Assembly: GCA_011620245.1 (NCBI GenBank)
Contig: WOZN01000072.1
Span: forward strand, 1-7,844
DNA from: Acidovorax sp.
GTDB lineage: Bacteria > Pseudomonadota > Gammaproteobacteria > Burkholderiales > Burkholderiaceae_C
Length of the DNA stretch: 7,844 nt
Reading direction: 5' to 3'
Made by a program: the position numbers and the translations under genes. Positions 6,143 through 7,844 of this stretch are shown piece after piece. The notes below the pieces were generated by a model. The model was not told where the DNA came from. It did not search any database and saw nothing but the letters and a program-made list of their open reading frames with translations. Each line of letters starts with the position of its first letter. Within the stretch, counting starts at the first letter, position 1.

Positions 6143-7195
6143 TTACTGGAACTGCGACAGGAAACGGATGTCGCCGTCGAAGAACAGGCGCAGGTCATTC
6201 ACGCCATAGCGCAGCATGGTCAGCCGGTCCGGCCCCATGCCGAAGGCGAAGCCGATGTACTTCTCGGGGTCGAGCCCCATGTTGCGCACCACATTCGGGT
6301 GCACCTGGCCCGAGCCGGCCACCTCCAGCCAGCGGCCCGCGAGCGGTCCGGTCTGGAACTGGATGTCGATCTCGGCGCTGGGCTCGGTGAACGGGAAAAA
6401 GCTGGGGCGAAAGCGCAGCACCAGGTCATCGCTTTCAAAAAAGGTGCGGCAAAAGTCCGTGAATACGACCTTCAGATCCTTGAAGCTCACGTTCTCGCCG
6501 ATCCACAGGCCTTCGCATTGGTGGAACATGGGCGAATGCGTGGCATCGCTGTCCACCCGGTAGGTGCGGCCCGGTGCGATGACGCGAATCTCGGGCATGG
6601 ACTGGCCTGCATCCAAAGCCGCACGGTGCTTTTTCACATGCTGCACCGCGTGGCGGATCTGCATGGGGCTGGTGTGCGTGCGCAGCAGATTGGGGGCGGC
6701 AGCAGTGCCGCCCTCGACGTAAAACGTGTCGTGCATGGAGCGCGCGGGGTGGTCCTCGGGCGTATTCAGCGCGGTGAAGTTGAACCAGTCGGTCTCGATC
6801 TCGGGACCTTCGGCCACGTCAAAACCCATGGAGCCGAAGATGCCCTCGATGCGTTCGAGCGTGAGCGACACGGGGTGCAGCCCGCCCTGCCCGCGCTGGC
6901 GCCCCGGCAGGCTCACGTCCAGCGCCTCGGCCTTGAGCTGCACCTGCAGTTCGGCATCGGCCAGCGCCTGGCGGCGCGCAGTGAGAGCCGCCTCGATGGC
7001 CTGCTTGGCCATGTTGATGGCGGCGCCACAAGACTTTTTTTCCTCGACGGAAAGCTGCGCCATGCCCTTCATGAGCTCGGTCACGCGACCCGACTTGCCC
7101 AGAAACTGCGCCTTGGCGTTTTCCAGCTCGGCAGGACTGGCGCTTTGGGCAAACAGTTGCACCGCGCTCTCGACCAGGGAATCCAACTCGTTCAT
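6143..7195 (-). CDS. pheS: Phenylalanine--tRNA ligase alpha subunit
   Basis: PheS is the catalytic subunit that activates phenylalanine with ATP and transfers it to tRNA-Phe; it works only with PheT. At 350 residues it is of normal length for the class II alpha subunit. The N-terminal part (1-95) is helical and probably the coiled coil that contacts tRNA. Motif 1 spans about 124-152 ([17 protein letters not shown]). Motif 2 runs about 206-229 ([13 protein letters not shown] then MFHQCEG). The phenylalanine-pocket segment [13 protein letters not shown] is at 263-275, and motif 3 [17 protein letters not shown] is at 315-331, with the ATP-binding arginine at 324. The alanine of GFAFG (317) corresponds to the residue known to shape the amino acid pocket in E. 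coli. All key segments look intact. ATG 7195 is preceded by AAGAG at a short distance. It lies 101 bases after rplT, with hairpins in the gap, and 131 bases before pheT. Confidence 0.98.
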   Translation of the reverse strand: MNELDSLVESAVQLFAQSASPAELENAKAQFLGKSGRVTELMKGMAQLSVEEKKSCGAAINMAKQAIEAALTARRQALADAELQVQLKAEALDVSLPGRQRGQGGLHPVSLTLERIEGIFGSMGFDVAEGPEIETDWFNFTALNTPEDHPARSMHDTFYVEGGTAAAPNLLRTHTSPMQIRHAVQHVKKHRAALDAGQSMPEIRVIAPGRTYRVDSDATHSPMFHQCEGLWIGENVSFKDLKVVFTDFCRTFFESDDLVLRFRPSFFPFTEPSAEIDIQFQTGPLAGRWLEVAGSGQVHPNVVRNMGLDPEKYIGFAFGMGPDRLTMLRYGVNDLRLFFDGDIRFLSQFQ

Positions 7196-7214
7196 ATCGA
7201 CTCTTGAAAATGAA

Positions 7215-7248
7215 CAAGGGCTAGCGCCTTTTCAAGCCCTAGCCCTTG
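7215..7248 (-). repeat. Hairpin just upstream of pheS
   Basis: A perfect 10-bp stem, CAAGGGCTAG (7215-7224) with CTAGCCCTTG (7239-7248), has a 14-base loop. On the minus strand it is followed by TTCATTTTC, only partly T-rich, and ends about 20 bases before the pheS start. It could attenuate or process the rplT-pheS transcript, but no leader peptide accompanies it. It may equally be a member of the same intergenic repeat family as its neighbours, since GGGCTAGCGCC resembles their core. Confidence 0.7.
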
Positions 7249-7261
7249 CTGTTATTGCGCT

Positions 7262-7286
7262 AGCAGCTATCATAACGATAGCTGCT
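7262..7286 (-). repeat. Hairpin just after rplT
   Basis: A perfect 9-bp inverted repeat, AGCAGCTAT (7262-7270) and ATAGCTGCT (7278-7286), has a 7-base loop, starting 10 bases after the rplT stop on the minus strand. With the adjoining GCGC it contains the AGCTGCTAGCGC core that also occurs between pheS and pheT. There is no T-run, so it is probably a dispersed palindrome or an RNA-stabilising structure rather than a terminator. Confidence 0.75.
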
Positions 7287-7296
7287 CATCGTGAAC

Positions 7297-7656
7297 TCAA
7301 GCAGCCAGCCTGGCCTTGACTTGCTCCACGATGCTGCCAAAGGCAGCCTTGTCGTGCACTGCGAGGTCGGCCAGCATCTTGCGGTCGATCTCGATGGACG
7401 CCTTCTTCAGGCCGTTGGTGAACTGGCTGTAGGTCAGGCCCAGTTCACGGGAAGCGGCATTGATACGGGCGATCCACAACTGGCGGAACACGCGCTTCTT
7501 GGTGCGGCGGTCACGGTAGGCATATTGCCCCGCCTTCATTACCGCCTGTTTGGCGATACGGAAGACGTTACCGCGGCGACCACGGAAACCCTTGGCGAGG
7601 GCGAGAACTTTCTTGTGACGGGCACGGGCCGTTACACCACGTTTGACGCGAGGCAT
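7297..7656 (-). CDS. rplT: 50S ribosomal protein L20
   Basis: L20 binds 23S rRNA early in large-subunit assembly; in some bacteria it also represses its own operon. The 119-residue protein is the standard family length. It has the basic, extended N-terminus [23 protein letters not shown] (2-24) followed by [26 protein letters not shown] (26-51) and the globular C-terminal domain (about 60-115: [40 protein letters not shown]). A strong Shine-Dalgarno, AAGGAGT (7669-7663), lies six bases before the ATG. It follows rpmI by 25 bases and is translated from the same transcript. Confidence 0.99.
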   Translation of the reverse strand: MPRVKRGVTARARHKKVLALAKGFRGRRGNVFRIAKQAVMKAGQYAYRDRRTKKRVFRQLWIARINAASRELGLTYSQFTNGLKKASIEIDRKMLADLAVHDKAAFGSIVEQVKARLAA

Positions 7657-7681
7657 GTATGTACTCCTTGTTCGTCAGTTA

Positions 7682-7844
7682 TTAAAGGCCAGCGTTGGGC
7701 AGCATTTGTGCAATAGAGCCCATGTTGGTCTCGTGCACAGCAACCGCACCACGCAGGTGGCGCTTGTTCTTGGTGGTCTTCTTGGTCAAGATGTGACGCT
7801 TGAAGGCTTGACCGCGCTTGACGGTGCCACCGGGACGAACGCGG
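7682..7844 (-). CDS. rpmI: 50S ribosomal protein L35, 5' end beyond window
   Basis: The 53 visible residues read [19 protein letters not shown], then [18 protein letters not shown], and end in MLPNAGL followed by TAA. This is the body and C-terminus of L35, a small basic protein of the 50S subunit about 65 residues long; roughly 12-14 N-terminal residues are missing off the right edge. The [16 protein letters not shown] stretch is diagnostic. It is the first gene of the visible cluster, and infC is expected immediately upstream of it. Confidence 0.96.
   Translation of the reverse strand, partial: RVRPGGTVKRGQAFKRHILTKKTTKNKRHLRGAVAVHETNMGSIAQMLPNAGL

Noticed and set aside
6035..7207. A 390-codon plus-strand frame opposite pheS
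   Set aside because: Mirror frame of the intact pheS gene with the same His/Ala/Arg-rich bias and no family features.

Overview
The window is ordinary core chromosome of a GC-rich betaproteobacterium. Protein character, gene order and the AGCTGCTAGCGC-type palindromes between genes fit the Comamonadaceae (Acidovorax/Comamonas-like) best. That placement is inference from recognition, not from a database search. I see no transposase, integrase, phage gene, CRISPR array or toxin-antitoxin pair, and no convincing undescribed system.

Layout: the plus strand carries only the 3' three quarters of glnD (1-2004), which encodes the uridylyltransferase/uridylyl-removing sensor of nitrogen status. Everything else is on the minus strand and converges on glnD. 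Read in transcription order from the right edge: rpmI (L35, 5' end cut off), rplT (L20), pheS and pheT (both subunits of phenylalanyl-tRNA synthetase), ihfA (IHF alpha), a short MerR-type regulator, tRNA-Pro(GGG) with its own promoter and a strong terminator, then a small SSB-like OB-fold protein that abuts the glnD 3' end. The order rpmI-rplT-pheS-pheT-ihfA-merR-tRNA-Pro is the familiar translation/IHF cluster of beta- and gammaproteobacteria. infC, and probably thrS, would be expected just beyond the right edge.

Function: the cluster links translation parts (L35, L20, Phe-tRNA synthetase, a proline tRNA) with the DNA-bending protein IHF. glnD is a separate transcription unit for nitrogen control.

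The parts worth a second look are mostly non-coding or low-complexity. Palindromic intergenic elements sit on both sides of pheS, including an unusually long pheS-pheT gap. A G7/G6/G5/G3 run lies directly upstream of the SSB-like gene. In-frame tandem repeats occur in merR (15 bp) and pheT (9 bp), and a 10-bp triplicate lies between glnD and the SSB-like gene. The SSB-like protein lacks the acidic tail of a housekeeping SSB. No gene-free stretch exceeds 300 bases.
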